Positions 36,576 through 50,200 of a stretch of 64,000 nt of DNA are shown here, in pieces (position 1 is the stretch's first letter; each line of letters begins with the position of its first letter). Below the pieces are notes generated by a model. That model was given only the letters and a program-made list of their open reading frames with translations. It was not told the DNA's origin and made no database searches. Made by a program: the position numbers and the translations under genes. The stretch is from Stratiolaelaps scimitus (taxonomy: Eukaryota > Arthropoda > Arachnida > Mesostigmata > Laelapidae), in assembly GCA_019614645.1 (NCBI GenBank), contig JABWDB010000001.1, forward strand, positions 19,695,501 through 19,759,500. Reading direction: 5' to 3'.

Positions 36576-39500
36576 TTGGCCACCCGAGAAAGGTTCTTGC
36601 GCGGCGGGAACCTTTCGTTCAACTCGTCCTTCCGTTCCTAACCAACCGACAGAGTTGGCTGGTTGGGAAGGAGCAAGATCAGGAGGCTGGCTGTTCGCGC
36701 TCTCCTTCGCTTTTCCCGGCAGCAGATCAACCAGAGGCAGAGAGCCAGTCCACTAGGCTCAGTAGCTTTAGTCTCTCGCGCTCACTCGCTCGCTTTGTCT
36801 GAATGAAGAAAACTGTGGGGAAAAGGTGGGCGTTCCCGCGGCGCCTTCGTTTCTTCCCATAAACGGCCGCAGCGGTAGCGCCAGCCAACGCTGTGTCCCG
36901 CCACTGGTCTCCTCTACAAAGCGAAGACCACTGCACAGCAGACAGGAGGCTGAGTCTGATGCAGAGGCGGGGTTGCTCAGGGTTACTAAGACTAAAGCCG
37001 GTAGCCTCCAGCTGGCCGGCTGGCTAGCACTGCCTCTAGCAGTCTTCCACAATGAGAAACGAATCGAAGTAATACACTGGCATGCAACGCTCGAAGGCGC
37101 CGTCTTCCTCATGTGACGTCGGCCATCGTACTGCCATCACCAGAAATAGCTGCTGCTGTTGCTGCTGTCGCCGCTTGCCCACTGCAGGGACATACAAACG
37201 TCCAACGAACGAACGAACGAACCAACGATTGAATTGAATCATGCTAAACATCCGTCCAACCGCAGAAGAGAAGAAAGAAGAGAGGACTCACAAGTGGAAG
37301 CTTGTGAGCAGCATCACAGCCAGAGAACGTCGTAACGCAGGTTTGTTGGCATAGACCCGAGTCACGCTCGTAAGCACACGACATCACAGCACAGGCAGCC
37401 TGCTATTGCTACACCAGTAGTAATCGTAGTTATACAGGGAGCTACTATACAGCTTGAGCTGTTGCCGTCTAGTAGATAAACTCGGCTTCAAAAAAAATGG
37501 AACCGTGCGCGAGCGGGGAGAAGAGAGACGGGAGAGAGAGAGGGCAAAGAACGAAATAAGGAATCCAGGAACGACCTTATGGCAATTAAATGTAAATTGC
37601 GCCAGCGATGTTTGAAGGCTCGAGACGGTTATAGCTATAGATGGGCCCGGAGAGTCGAGTCCGCTGCTCGTGTCTTGCGCTCCAAACAGCTTTGCCCTGG
37701 TGCCGTTTCGTTTAGATCGTCTGCTGTCACCACCACCGCCGCCGCCTCTGCATCTGAATCCAGCCGATCCAGCCGAATCCAGTCGGGTAGTGGGTCCGAT
37801 GTCGCGGCAATGCTTCGTGGTTCGAGTGACGGTGGCGGTAGTGGATTGAAGGTCGAGAGAGCGAACAGGTGTTTTTTTTGCGCTTCCACCGACCGGATAT
37901 TGAAGCGTGCCAAGCTGCTCCACCCAGAGGCCACGCGCCAGCAGCGAGACCAGCAAGCTACCGCCAAATCTGCCATCTTGCGCGCCGCTTGGTACGGCCT
38001 TTTTTCCGCTGAGGGCAAGAAATACCGACGCCCTGACAAGCGACAGCGCGACAGAGGCTGGAAGGGAGCAGAGGTCCTCGAGGAGATTTATACCGACGAG
38101 AGCGGGTTGCGTTGGGACGGAGCGGGCGAGTAAGACGGGCGACATGTCTGGGTCCCCGAACCCCAGACGACGCCACCCCCAGCCTGGAGTGTTCCCTGTC
38201 GGCTGCCGTCCGTTCTCGCCGGTTTCCTCGCCGGGCGTGTTGGCGCTTCAGTGGTTTGAGGGCGCCGCCGCTTGTCTCTTCGCTCGCGGCCGCGGAATAA
38301 TAAATAAGATTTCCGCTTTGCCCACGCGTACGACCCACCCCCCCTCCCCCGCCCCCCCTTTTGCTCTGCCTTCATTCGGAGCACACTACATACGTAGCGA
38401 GTACGACAGACGAGCGGCGACTGACTGGGCTATGTGCCGTACTCGGTGGAAACGAGAAACGGCCGTCCGGCCAACTCGTAGAGAAAAGTGGTCCGACTGG
38501 TGGCTGACGACTGGCAACTGCTAAGCTTTTCAGTCGAGAGTCCAAGAGTTAGCGCCGATCCATCTTACAACTGCGCTCCTAGCCACTGCTGCTACCGCCA
38601 GGATGCTTTTCTAGCTCTCTGCGATGCCTCCTTGCGACCAATGCGCTTTCTTTTTCCATAACACTCGCTCCGATTACCATTGCTGAAACATCACTTCGTC
38701 ACCTGGCGCAAAGGAGGCGTCACTGGGCCTTATGCCTCCAGTACTGGTTGCCAAAACCATATAGGTGCGGCGCCGGCGGCGATGCTATTGGTGGTTGTTG
38801 ATGCCTGTCTGTCCGCAGCTTCCACGGCCGAGATGTGGGCGGTACTGTAGTCAGCAGCCGAAGCGCGTAGAGTTACTGTGCGCGTAATTGCGTGAGTTGC
38901 TTCGATCTTAGCCACCATCTGAGTTGTCGGACGCGAAGGATCGGCCAGACAGTGGGCAGCATGCCAGACTCGTTCTGCTTGAGCGATGTCTCTGTGACGA
39001 TGAAGGAGGACCAATCTCTCTCTTTCCATCCTCCAATCCATAACTTTGAGCATGATGGCAACGGCGTGTATGCATGCGCAGGGCCGCATAGAAAAGCTTC
39101 TGTTAACGTTTACCGGACACCGTGCCGCACAACCTCATCCCCTATCGTCGAGCGCCTAGCGAAAAGAAGGCGCATGAGGATGACTAGGTGATCAGCAAGT
39201 AGTAGCCGATGGTCAGCAGCCAAATCCCTTAAAGGCAATAAACTTGGCAGCTGGCCTTGCTGCGTGAAGTGGGAGAGGCTCCGACAGGAAGAAAGGGGAG
39301 AGCATTTAAAGATTATTATAGAATAATCGCTTCTCATCGAGGCAGGCACGGAGCCGCTAATGCCACTAGAAGAGCGGAGAATCGGGCTGAGGCAGCAACA
39401 ACAACAACAACGGCGACGGCGCCGGTGGATGATAGGGTGCGGGCAGTGCTAGAGAACACTGTGAGGGGGCTCTTTTCATTTAAACAGCAGGAAAGGCAGG

Positions 39501-42125
39501 CCTGGCTAGGCCGGAGAACAAGCCCTCGAGAGGGACTAGGCTCTGCAGCTGAGCCAGCAGGAGTAGCAGCACCAGCGTCGAAGCTCAACGAAGGACGAAC
39601 TGATCTCAGTCAGCAGTCAGAAGCCAGCATAGTCTTTGAGCCCCCACGCGTCTTTGGGTTAGCTGCTGCTGGCTGGTTTGCAACGGCAGCTGCGGCAGCA
39701 GCAGCACAAGCCGACGCAAAGGAGGAAAAAGAGACCCGCTGGCAAGTTCCATTAGGAGCAAGGAGGCCGATGCGTCTCTAGCCGTAGCGTTTCGGTTGGG
39801 TCGAGACCCACTGGAGGAGGCGCGCTACTTTAACCACGGGAAGTGTCGTGGCTGCCTTCGGGTGACGTGTAAAAAGTATCCTTTTTCTTCATCGCAAGCT
39901 AGCCCGTCCGTCCGTGCACCCACCATTCGTGTGCTCTTTCTTTCTTTCTTTGTTTCGTTCGTTCTTTTTGTCCGTTCGATGGTGATTTGTTGTTGTTGCT
40001 GTCGCTGCTGCTGCCGCTGCTGTTGTTGCTGCTGCCATCGAGCCATCGAGCTAGCGACAGGGTAGCGCTGGAACCGCGTCGATTTCAGGTCCGACGACGA
40101 AGTGTGGTGCAGGAAGGCGGCCGTGAAGGCCCTCTGACCATCTGTGCCCACGCCATCTCGACAAAGCATCAACTCGCAGCAGCGGCAACAACAGCGACAG
40201 CCGCCAAAGCGTCACCAATGGTGCTACTAGCACGGTGGTGGCTAGCCGATGGCTTGCTGCGGCTTCTGCAGGCTGCTTGCTGTCTTGTGCCCCTTCGAAA
40301 GTTTCATGTTTCCCACTAGCGACGAAGTGGCTCGAAATGAGGCGACACCGAGACGGAAATGCCCGGACAGAGTAGTGCTAAGATCGCCAATGCGGATGGG
40401 CCTTGATGTGGACGGACCATCTCGTTCTCCTCATGAATCAACGAAGGGGACTGTCTCCAAAGTGAGCGTCCGCCAGCCTGCTAGCTGGGAGGCGGGCACG
40501 ATTGGGAATCTAACACTAACAGAACAGACATGTGAGATTTCGACATATCGGGGACAGGCGGGCGAGAATCTATCTCTTAGCACGCTCGGTGACACTGAAG
40601 CGAAATATCGCACAATGGAATGGCTTCGTGGTCCGGCCGGCTCCATCGTTTTCATCGTCTCCGTTGTCATACAGTGTGATATCACCAGCATCGCTTTCAC
40701 TGCAGAGTATCGGTCAGTGTTCTACAACACGCAGTAACACGCATCAACGTAAAATGTGCCCACATGCCACAAGATCAACAACAATGGGAACCGTTAAACC
40801 AGGAGAGAATGCGGCATGAGGGCTGATTCATCCGGACCCACCCTATACTCGACCCGCCCAGGTGTCCAGATTACCTACCGGTGAGGGAGGAAACGAGGTG
40901 CTAGACAACACGTCAAGCCAAGTAAGGATCTCTGTTGGCTTCGTCCTCTTCCTCTTCCGAGGTTCCTCCGCTTTTTCTCACCTCTCTTTTTCTTCCTCGT
41001 GAGGATCAATCCTATAATAGAGGCTGGAGGATGAGACGAATCAGGCCTAAGAGACACCCTTGAAGATCCCTCTTCCTACAAATAGGATCTGTGATTGCAG
41101 TTTAATAGCTGTTCTCGCGGACAACTGCCTGCCATGGCAGTCACCAATAGGGACGACGTAGGAACCAAGACAGGAGAGTTAGGGGAGCTCTTGCTGGAAG
41201 GCAGGGCCAGTCCTATCCAGGAGAGCGAGCCGCCCCTTGCCTTCCGCTCTCTTCGGCCGATTCAACGTCGAAGGCTCCTCCTAGATTTCCCAGGCAGCCT
41301 CGCCTATCTGTCTGCTCGTCTAAACGCCGAGTTTCTTTGGCCGGTTCCCCGACCCCAGCCGCTGTTTTCCCTTCCCATACCCAGACTGGGATTTTAGAGT
41401 TTGGGGGCGAAGCAAAATCGGCCAGAGATCGACGGCTCTCAAAAGGGCTCACCTCGAGGGGATCTTGAAAAAGGGGGTCGCAGACTCTGACGGACGATGG
41501 GTGCGAATGGAGAATGGGGATTTATACTTATAGTAATGGCACGTTCGATTTACACTCACAGCCGGGCGAGTTTTAGCACATACACACAAATAGGACTGCC
41601 ATCCACTAGCGCAGCAACATATCTAGTAGATATACACACTAGGGGCAATGGTAGTTGCTCGCAGCTCGTAACGGCTAGATGGACGCGTCGTGATGTCGAT
41701 CTGTCGATGTGTCGTCTGCGTGGTTGTGTGCTTGTTCGAATTCGGAGTTCGGGCACCGGACAGATCGGATCGTCGGCGCAGACCGGAGAGGTGGGTGGGG
41801 TGAACAGAGCAAAACGAGAGAGAGCGCGAGGTGTTGGTGTGTGGGGGAACCGCTAGGACGAGGATGGAAATTGAGGGGGACAACCGATATCTATCGACTG
41901 CTGGCTGTCTATCGGTCTCCCCGCTATAAAGGAGGATGGCGCCGGGCCTTCATTTTGTCGAACAAGCAGCCGAGCAAAGCGGCTAACGGCTAACTCGCGA
42001 AGGAACCGGTCGCTGCTTGCTCGCTAGGTGTAGGGGCGGAGGGGATAGAAGAGAATGGGCAACGCTGGTGGAAAAGACCGAAGGAACAAGCAGGAAGAAG
42101 CTCAGAAAAAAGAGAAACGAAGTCG

Positions 42126-42148
42126 TCGTCGGCGGCGGCGGCGAGGAC
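42126..42148. repeat. (GTC)n(GGC)n tract
   Basis: Three GTC units lead into four GGC units, followed by GAGGACGACGA. Confidence 0.8.
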
Positions 42149-45100
42149 GACGACTGCGGACTGTAGAAAGAGCGGTCACGGCGGCCCAGCCAGGCAAGAA
42201 AGGCAGATAGAAAATTCGATCCCCTCAGCTCCGGCCTCAGTCGCCAGCCAACCAGGAGGACACCCTATATACAGCAGCAACTCAGGAGGTTGATAGTAGC
42301 GACGACGTAGGACGAATCGGTTCGCTGTCTCGTCTCGCCTGCTTCTCTGTGGTGTTCGTATATCGAAAGAAGAGACGGTGTTTATCCGTCTGGGCTCGCC
42401 TTTGCGCTAGAAAGAAGAAGTCCCGGAGGAAGGCAGGAATGGTCGTCTACCTCACAACTCAACTCTGTCCCGTTGGTAGCACTGACTTCGTCCTTAGGTG
42501 CCGCCGAAGCATTGGCGGCAGGAATGGTAGCAGCGGTGGCGATATCTTTCCTGAGAGGCGACGGTCGGCCAACAGCTCAAAGAAAAGGACGTCGAATTCG
42601 GCATCCGACCCAGAGCCATCGCATAGACACATCCGCGGTGAGAGCGAAAAGCGAGAAGGAGCAAGATATAGACATACTAGAGGTATGTTAGGCTTGCTGC
42701 TCTTTTCAAAAGGGTTGGCTGTTGACCAGCTGGAATCCAGCCCAGATCCGCGCATACGTCAAAAAGAGTCTGTGCTGAAGCTCTCTTTCATAGGTGCATA
42801 CGCTAAAAGCCAGTTCCTATGCTCGAAATACGATGCTTGTGATACGTTTTTAGTAGGCAGCAGTTCACATTTGAGTACGTAGAGCCCATCGCTATATATA
42901 AGAAGAAGATTTTGTCACGAATTAATAACTCGTGCGCTTCTCTTGTAGTCATGGCACCTGTGGAATGTTGTGAATTGTAGGTAGTGGCTGTGGTGCTAAC
43001 ATGTGCATTTCATCCGGTCGCTAACTGATGTTGAAATTAACCATTCAGCCAGAGGCAGGGTCTTTAAACGAGTAAAGGGCACGCTGGTTCAAATAGTAAC
43101 GTTTTAGACCCTCCTTCTACTCACTTGTTGCGAGAGACCGCACAGGTTCAACCCGCACCCAAGTTCAGTCGGGTTGTCGTAGTCTAACAAATACATAGTC
43201 GGACCAGTGGTAGCAGCCCCAACAGTGGCACTTAGTTCCGCCTGGCATCGTTCCCGAATGCTGGACCAAGCACGTGCAAGCAAGAGGTGAATGTAATGTG
43301 GATGAGATGGCGCGGCTGAAAAACCCGCGACTGGGCACAGCGTGCACCGCACGCTGGACAGACCTCGTGCCAGCTCCTCCGGAGATAGCTGAGGTGCGGC
43401 CCCGTGCACTACTGTCCTTCAGTAGAAATCGACCCGCCTAATGGCATTGAAATGTGCAAGTCTATATCTAAGCGGATAGTATAGTTTCCTCTTAGATATT
43501 GACAACATCGGTAATGCCAACAACCGACCATAGCTCACCTCGAAGCTCCGTTGCGGCATAGTACGCTGACCAGCATGACGACTGCTCTGTCCCGTGAAAC
43601 GATTTGAATTACGTTCTGATTTGAGTCGTTCGGCCGATGAAATGTTTCGGAACGGAACGTTATCCGGAGAATAAGCATGTGATTCGCTCTATGCTTACAC
43701 CTAATTGATTTAATTAACCAAAGCATGGCGCATTAGTGACACATGGATTGTCTCGTCATGTATAACTAAGGTTTCGAATTCGTTGTATGTTTAGCCGTAA
43801 GTTTAATCTATAGACTAATATATTAGACAAGCTTGTTGAAGTTTCAGCTTCACTTTTTCGGCACCAGCAACACGCACTGGTCCCGTTTCTGTTAACGACT
43901 GATCTGACTTAACGGGCAATTGTTGGCGACGTTGAACAAGGTGAGCCTCGGCAGGCCGCCAACCGTTGGAGCCGTTAGCGCATGCTCGCTCGCGGTGCAC
44001 AAAGCGAGAGGATCGTGGGATACGTAGTAGCTCGTGTCACAATTGAGTACAGCATTTAATAAGTCAAGCGCTACGGTGATTCTCGTCTGGACGACGACAC
44101 GAGTCCGCCTGTGGTGTAACCTCTACAGGAGGAAGTTTCGCTTTCGGTCAGTGAGTGAGCGAGTGCAATAGTGCCGAACTAGCTCGACACCCAGCGGTGA
44201 ATGGCTGACCCCAGGGCGTGCAATGGCTGAAGGAACATCAAGTGAGTAAGGCCGCGTGGTCTCGTAGTCATCATCGGTAATTGGCAATCGATCGCTGCAC
44301 AGCGTCGCGTCGACTAATCGAATTGTTCCCTCGGAGCGCGTCCGTTCCTTGCGCTCTCTATCATTTGCACACACATGCGCACACCACTCATTCTCTCTCA
44401 CTCTCTCGCTCGCTCGCTCATGAACGCGGTCGCCCTCGCGTCGCTTTCCTCTCGCAAGGACAGAATTCTGTAGCCTGCTAGCACAATGTGCAGCCAGTAG
44501 ATCCGGCAACGAAGGACAGATGGGTGGATAGACATTGGGTCGGTGGGTGTTCGACTCGACTGACTGGCCCTCTGGCCAGCTCCGCTTGAGAAGCTTTGCG
44601 GAATATGCCAAATGTGAGGGCTGACGGTGGCCACTGTATGGCGGAACATGGTGACGCCTTCTGGCCTCGATTTCCACGTACGTGTGTATCACTTGCAACG
44701 TGTGCTGCATTCGGGGAGGGCACGTTACGGGATTATCTTCTATTTGCTGATATGAAATTCTTGATTTAACATCAAACAAAAATAGCTACCCATTAACGCC
44801 GATCGTTGGTCAGTGTTTCTTGCTCCACGGTAGAATGCGTATTGTGATACGTGTGCCATAGCGGTGTGCTGCGCTCTGTGTGGATATTAACTCAAATGGC
44901 TGGGTTATCCTGCCGATTCTGTGAACGATCGTCTACTTATTTAACTCCGGACAGTTGACCCAACTCTGTCAATAATCGACCATTGCCTGCCTCGTGACCC
45001 CATATAGAAGGGCACGTGTGCCGCCTGCTGCTACAGTATGACGACATAGCAATCATACGTTATCGGCCTCTTTTCGTGCGTACCCATAGCACTTCTGCAT

Positions 45101-45204
45101 CGCGGCCCCGAGAAGCGGCTCAGCTGGGAGCAAGCGGCAATTTGTTCCGCCCGAGGCAAAGTCGGGTCCCTTAGACAGTCCGCGGCAGAACTAGCAGAAG
45201 CAGC

Positions 45205-45216
45205 AGCAGCAGCAGT
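45205..45216. repeat. (CAG)n short tract
   Basis: Short AGCAGCAGC run in GC-rich DNA. Confidence 0.75.
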
Positions 45217-45931
45217 TTGGGCAGCCGCCGAAACTGAAACTCAGGGAGCCTCAAGGGCCTCCCTCCACAGAATTCGAGCTGCCTCGTATGTGAACACCAC
45301 CCTATATAGCAGTGTGTAGGACGCGACCGGGAGGGCAAATGTCAAGATGTAAATTGAAATGTTCAAACATTTCTCAGATAGAACAGCCAGAGGGCTCATT
45401 GTTCCCCTCTCCCACCTCTAACCCCACGTGGAACCCAAGAGCCTCACAGGCTCGTTCGATTAATGCGGCGAGATGCATTGGGAATGAAATGCCTTCGAGG
45501 AAACGAGCCGGGTCTACCCTCGCCGCTCTACCCGCCCGCTTGCAGATGCCGCCACGCAAGAGCTGGCGCTAGCTGTGCCGTCGCCACACTACTGCGGCTC
45601 CAAACAACTTCAATACAGCCGCCGTAAGCCCTGTCTGCGTAAGATCCCCTCCCTAAGTGTTGTGTGCAACTACAACTACTACTGTGCGGCTGGCTGCGTG
45701 CTGCGAGCCCTGCAAGCGCGCAGTGCTTCGATCCGTGCAGGCCGAGATAAGACGCTATCACCGGTCGCGCGCAATGAGGCTGCAACGATGCGCCCCGCCC
45801 GCGTTCTCCGCATGCTCGGCATCTACCCCTGTCTCTCACATCCCGTCACACGCTCCCGTAGCACTGCAGCCCCATCTCCACCCCTATACCGTTTGAATCT
45901 CCCGACACTACCAGGATCCTCTGCAGGCTGC

Positions 45932-45955
45932 TGCTGCCGCCGCCGCCGCCGCTTC
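45932..45955. repeat. (CTG)n(CCG)n tract
   Basis: CTG units followed by about five CCG units. Confidence 0.8.
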
Positions 45956-46493
45956 CTCCGCCATAGATCTCCTCCAGACTAAAACACCGAACGAACGCTC
46001 CCCAAGGAATCGGTACTGCCGCGTCAGGGGAACGAACTAACTGCCTGCTGGCTGCTCTCTCAAGCTGGCGGAATCGCCTGGCGAGCGAGGAACTCGCACT
46101 TGCCAGGGGGTCTCGGGAAGAGGGGGAGATAGGGAGAGAGAGCTCTAACCACGATATCGAATGTCACGCTCTGATGACCGTGGTTTCAACTTGATCCCCA
46201 TGCGCGCACACACACACACATAGCTGGCACAGCCCACAGTTGAGCTCCGCTGGCAAGCTACGCTTGACTCTGAACAGCCCCAACCACCGCCCTAGACGCC
46301 CACCTCTAGCTGCCGTCATCCGCTGCCGGAATTCGGGTAATTGCATATTCAACGGAATCAAGGGAATAAAAAAGCTACTGCTGCCAGTCAGCCTGGCTGC
46401 CAGCCACCGCAGACTCGCGCTTGGACCGTAGCAGCAGCCGTAAAGCAAACGCTCCTTGTCCCGATTTGGCCACGTTTCCAATCGTTGGCTCAA

Positions 46494-46513
46494 CAGCCGC
46501 CGCCGCCGCCGCC
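46494..46513. repeat. (CCG)n tract
   Basis: About six CCG units. They give the polyproline in the long open frame at 46341-47312. Confidence 0.85.
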
Positions 46514-47142
46514 CACAAACCTTCATAGTGCGAGAGAACCAGCTCCCGAACCAGCTTCGGAGCTGCGGAAAGTCTGCGCCGCCGATGAAAAGGGAGTGGT
46601 ACGGACTAGGCCAGCAACCGCACCGCCGGCCAAAGCGAGTCGAAACCTGCAGCCATCCGTCCGACTCGGTCCAGGCAACAGCAGCAGCAGCAGTGGCGTA
46701 CGTTCCGATTCGCCTTGCGCATTGCGAATTTGGCAGGGCCAGCTTTCGTTTACGTCTCTGGTCGAGACGGCAAACTCGAGTCAAGCGCAGCACCGCCGTC
46801 TACGTCTGCTGGTGCAGCCGGCCGGATTTTTCGACAACAAACAATGGCTAGCACTTGAGGACGCAGTAGCCTGCGGTGGTCATGGTGGGTTGGGAAACAA
46901 TTTTTGCGATTGTTTTGGAGTCGCGAGCCTCAGTACAATTCCGTTACCCATGGCACCGAGCTGTTGTAGCACGCACGTATTGGGTACTGGGAAAGAGTGC
47001 AGGGAGCCGGTTCTTGCACAAGGTCTAAGCTCTTCGATTCTGGGCTTTTTCCTCGTCCGCGGATGCTCACTTCTAGTGAAGGACCGAACCCAAGAGAAGC
47101 TCATTCTACTCATTCTTGCGAAGCTTCTCTCTCTTTCCCTTT

Positions 47143-47160
47143 CCTCTCTCTCTCTCTCTC
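47143..47160. repeat. (CT)n tract
   Basis: About nine CT units. Confidence 0.85.
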
Positions 47161-47218
47161 GCTTTCCTCTTACTTCTGGCGTCGCTCCTCTACCGCGGTC
47201 TGCGAGATCTCAATACCG

Positions 47219-47266
47219 ATATATATATTATATGTGTATATATATATATACATACATATATATATG
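47219..47266. repeat. Imperfect (TA)n tract
   Basis: TA runs interrupted by TGTG and CATACA. Confidence 0.85.
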
Positions 47267-50200
47267 TCCATACAGTCTCACCCTGGCGACTGTGAAAAGA
47301 AGAGGGGTCTAAAATATGAAAGGAAAGGGGGAATTATTATTACCTTCAATAGTCGTCGACCGACGAAGGAAAGAAGTCAACGACGACCATATTGGAATTC
47401 TACATGGAGTCCGCGTGACGGGAGGACTGAATGAAAAATGTGAAGACTTGAACAGACTTAACTTCCTTCGTCGTCGGTGACAATGCTCCTGCCATGAATT
47501 TCTCAGGGGTTAAAATGATAACGCGACTTGTATGAAGCCCCTCTTCGTATAGCAGTCAAGGATAGTCGGGAGACAAATGAGAAGTTGCTCCCGGTATGGG
47601 GGCAGCGGCTGAGTATGGGCAGTGTTGAATAAGCTGTTCGTATCGGTCGGCGGTAGCATACAGAAGCAACAGCCATACGAGTGAGTTATGTGGGAGAGAG
47701 TTGTGTTGGCCGGGTCGTGCCATGCCTTTAAACGATGCTCCCGCAGATATGACTCACTACTGGCTCATGAAGTTGCCCTGAGGCGAAGCAAGCTGTGCTG
47801 GAACAGGGATTGACGGCGAATCCAGCCTGACAGTCGCTGAAACTGCTACTCGAGTGGCTATCACTAAGCGTTTTCGAACTCTGACATTTAAGGCCCCTGC
47901 AATCGTCTAGGTTTCAATACAATTAAGTGAATAGCAATGGGTACGTAGAGACACGAAATCAGCACGATTACTTGCATATCCAACGTGAGAATATCCTGAC
48001 AAACGGGAATATGCTAATTGTGCCTAAATCTCGTGTTAGTCGAAGGAGAAAGCAATCCGCGTGTTCCGAACATTTGGTTCTGTTAGGAATGATTTAATTT
48101 GTGAACTATATTCCTTCCACTGATCGCGCCTCAATGGAGGATGGAGCCGAGGCAGATACTAGTGGGAATCCCTAAACACGGCCAGTAAGCACATTGTATA
48201 TGTGATGTTGAAAAGGCACACAAAAAGCACCACAACGCTTTTTTTTGGCTGAGATACGAATGTTTTCAAGCCTTAGTCCTGCTGAAGCCAGCAAGTTCTT
48301 CGTAACTGTGACCTTGATTGTACGAATCAGTGGCGATCCAGCTTAGTTACGCCATCCGCAACAGAGTTTTCGTTGGCCCATTTTCAAGTCGCATGGAGCA
48401 AATGATACAGGACAACCTTGCTAGCAGACAGTATGTATCCTTTCTCCACCTCAATAAATATATGGAATGTTACACTCGGTGGCCTTCAGCACTTACAGAC
48501 GAGTAGTTTGGGACATTGTCTCTGAGAAACCTCTGCCTGATACAGCTTCACCCCGGGCGAGACTCTGATTTTAAGCACAAGGAATAGACGTCAACAGCAA
48601 TGAGAGACCATATTAGTTCGCTTATCGTTCGCTAAACGCTTTCCTTTAACGTAACAACAGGTTTTTTTAATAGAGTAACTAAAGCTTGATGGGCAACGTG
48701 ATGGTATGCGAAGTATAACACAAGCCATTGCCAGCTCCTTCGACAAGTGGACATTTCTGCAGAGAACACGGGAAAGCTGTGGGAGGAATTTCCTGATTAG
48801 ATTCGGGTCCGCAGTCACACACAGTGAGTTTCGTCGGGAAGTCAAGGAGCCCCATCAGGGTCTGTCCGCATCCCATTCTTCCTCACCCCCTACCACCCCC
48901 GGCCCGCCGCCAATCCGCCCCTGCTGAAAGTGAGCGGGAATTCCCCTTTTTCCTGCCCTAACCGTGGCAGCGTTAATGCCTCGGCTCGGTGGTCTTTGTC
49001 CCTTTCGTCTGTGACAGTTGACGAGCGCCCAACGACTTTCAGCAGAATTTCAGCTTCTTTCCAACAGACGTCTGTGGATGGTACGAGGCTTCCATTCAAG
49101 CTAGGCGTTTTTCTCGGCAATGTAGCATTGTGCATCTTATCTTACCATTTGAGCGAGTGTCCTGGCCTTTTATTGTGATTGGCCGGAGCGGCAGTTGGGT
49201 CGAAGCGACGACGGCGTTCCTACCACTGCGTCGCTCGGTCCATCGGCCACGACCTGCTTCCCGGGTTCACCCTTCGCTCTTATTGTATGGTCATTCTGAT
49301 TGACACGCCAATTCCAACGTTCCAATGCGTATTATTATTATGTAAGGATCCTGTCGAAAAGTGTTGTCGAAATGTGAAGGACCTTATCCAGTGCGCATTG
49401 GACAACGATGATCTGGCTGTTCTAAATGTTAAACGAACATTATACTTAGCACATATAGTAGACGATGATATTATACAGATATATAGTGTAATGCCGATAT
49501 TGATCGTTGTTGTACCGTGCTGCCGCGCATAGCAATGTTACTGAAGGTGGTCAGCTGATGTAGTACATGCCGACCGTCGATGTAGAGATAGCTCCATCGC
49601 TTGACGATACTACAATACATAGCACTGTTATGATACTATCTGATACTATGTATCACAATCTACTATCAGATCGACTGCTATCTGATGAAGCCACCTACGT
49701 TACCCTCCCAATCAGTACTTAACCGAACGGTGGTTACGTCAACATTGCGATGGGTGTGTCAGTTATTTGCAAGCGAGGCAATACGGGCTCTCTGGAGAGA
49801 CGTACTACCCTTGGCGGCATACGCTGATGGGCTACGAGCAGGGAGTAACCAGGCTGTCTGCGACTTCAACGACGAGTATAAAGGCTACAGCACATGTGTG
49901 TGTGTGTGTGAATGGGTGTAACTGTGTGTCTGTCGGAGTATGGGAGAATATGTGTGAGAAAGGCTGGCTGGCAATGGCTGTAAGAGCAAAAGGCCTCAGA
50001 GGACCCTTGATTCAGTACAGCGTCGCGATACACTCAGGGTCGAGTCGACCCGCAGGCGGGCTGGCTGGCTGGCCTGGTCGCTTTGCAAGGCCTTTTCCCT
50101 ACGACTCGCTTCGCCGTTACAGCGCTTACCCAAGCAGGAATCTGCATAGCGAGCAGAAGTGCAGCACATGAATGGCGGGAATTTGATCCGGATCTCGAGC

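Noticed and set aside
37384..38145. 253-codon minus frame and the overlapping 184-codon plus frame
   Set aside because: Both strands are open at once in GC-rich DNA, with no motif in either. This is expected from low stop-codon density.
39257..39781. 174-codon Ala-rich plus frame
   Set aside because: Alanine and threonine runs come from CAA, ACG and GCA repeats, and no domain is visible.
46341..47312. Longest open frame in the window, 323 codons
   Set aside because: Its polyproline comes from a CCG tract, and its C-terminal third from CT and TA microsatellites. No domain is visible, and other frames over the same DNA are also open.
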